Below are positions 5,694 through 5,733 of a stretch of DNA of 5,733 nt, piece by piece. The stretch comes from Planctomycetota bacterium (GTDB lineage Bacteria > Planctomycetota > SZUA-567): contig JAITKH010000223.1 of the NCBI GenBank assembly GCA_031278535.1, forward strand, positions 1 through 5,733, read 5' to 3'. The notes beneath the pieces were generated by a model. It worked only from the letters and a program-made list of their open reading frames with translations. It was not told the DNA's origin and did not search any database. Position 1 is the stretch's first letter. Each line of letters opens with the position of its first letter. The translations under genes were made by a program, and so were the position numbers.

Positions 5694-5733
5694 CCGGTCT
5701 TCTCCTCCTCACGCTCCACCGTTCGGGATGAAT
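5690..5733 (-). CDS. Possible 3' end of an upstream operon gene overlapping the permease start
   Basis: On the minus strand an open frame entering from the right edge reads SSRTVEREEEKTG and ends at TGA 5692-5690. It overlaps the permease ATG by four bases (ATGA), a typical translational-coupling arrangement in ABC transporter operons. The tail is short, charged and unrecognisable. The natural candidate is the ATP-binding subunit or a second permease. A second frame stops at 5711-5709 and could equally be the true upstream end, so this is tentative. Confidence 0.3.
   Translation of the reverse strand, partial: SSRTVEREEEKTG

Noticed and set aside
4729..5712. Arg/His-rich 327-codon open frame overlapping the permease on the same strand.
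   Set aside because: It is an out-of-frame shadow of the permease; the alternative frame carries clear RbsC-family motifs and a good ribosome binding site.

Overview
The window reads as chromosomal sequence from a GC-rich, Gram-negative bacterium that probably lives anaerobically. The Gram-negative call rests on an outer-membrane beta-barrel protein ending in Phe. The anaerobic call rests on the start of a ferredoxin-dependent 2-oxoacid oxidoreductase. An LL-diaminopimelate-aminotransferase-like enzyme and an HslV with a short propeptide before its catalytic Thr would fit Desulfobacterota or another non-enteric Gram-negative phylum. The exact group cannot be fixed from the sequence alone. No mobile element, CRISPR array, tRNA or rRNA is visible.

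Left block (1-1368, minus strand): a DapL-type PLP aminotransferase is followed after 69 nt by the first 38 codons of a 2-oxoacid:ferredoxin oxidoreductase beta subunit, which runs off the left edge. There is no terminator between them, so they may be co-transcribed. A transaminase feeding 2-oxoacids to a ferredoxin oxidoreductase is a plausible alternative to a purely biosynthetic DAP role.

Centre-left (1427-2659, minus strand): one monocistronic unit holds a sigma70-type promoter, a short leader with a stem-loop, a strong ribosome binding site, a signal peptide plus autotransporter-type beta-barrel protein, and a strong intrinsic terminator. The barrel protein has almost no passenger domain.

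Centre (2681-3822, plus strand): hslV, the proteolytic subunit of the HslUV protease, is followed after 21 nt by a YbaK/EbsC-family aminoacyl-tRNA deacylase-like gene. hslU, the usual neighbour, is not here. The hslV and barrel-gene promoters diverge from an AT-rich spacer.

Right block (3924-5733, minus strand, convergent with the hslV pair): an RbsC-type sugar ABC permease is followed after 24 nt by a metallo-beta-lactamase-fold lactonase carrying the full set of AHL-lactonase metal ligands and the catalytic-site Tyr. The permease start appears to overlap the stop of a further upstream reading frame (ATGA), so this is the tail of a longer transport operon. The transporter/lactonase pairing suggests uptake and ring-opening of a sugar lactone or a related lactone; a signal-lactone role is possible but unproven.

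Every gene-free gap is under 300 bases; the longest is the 210-nt divergent promoter region at 2578-2787.
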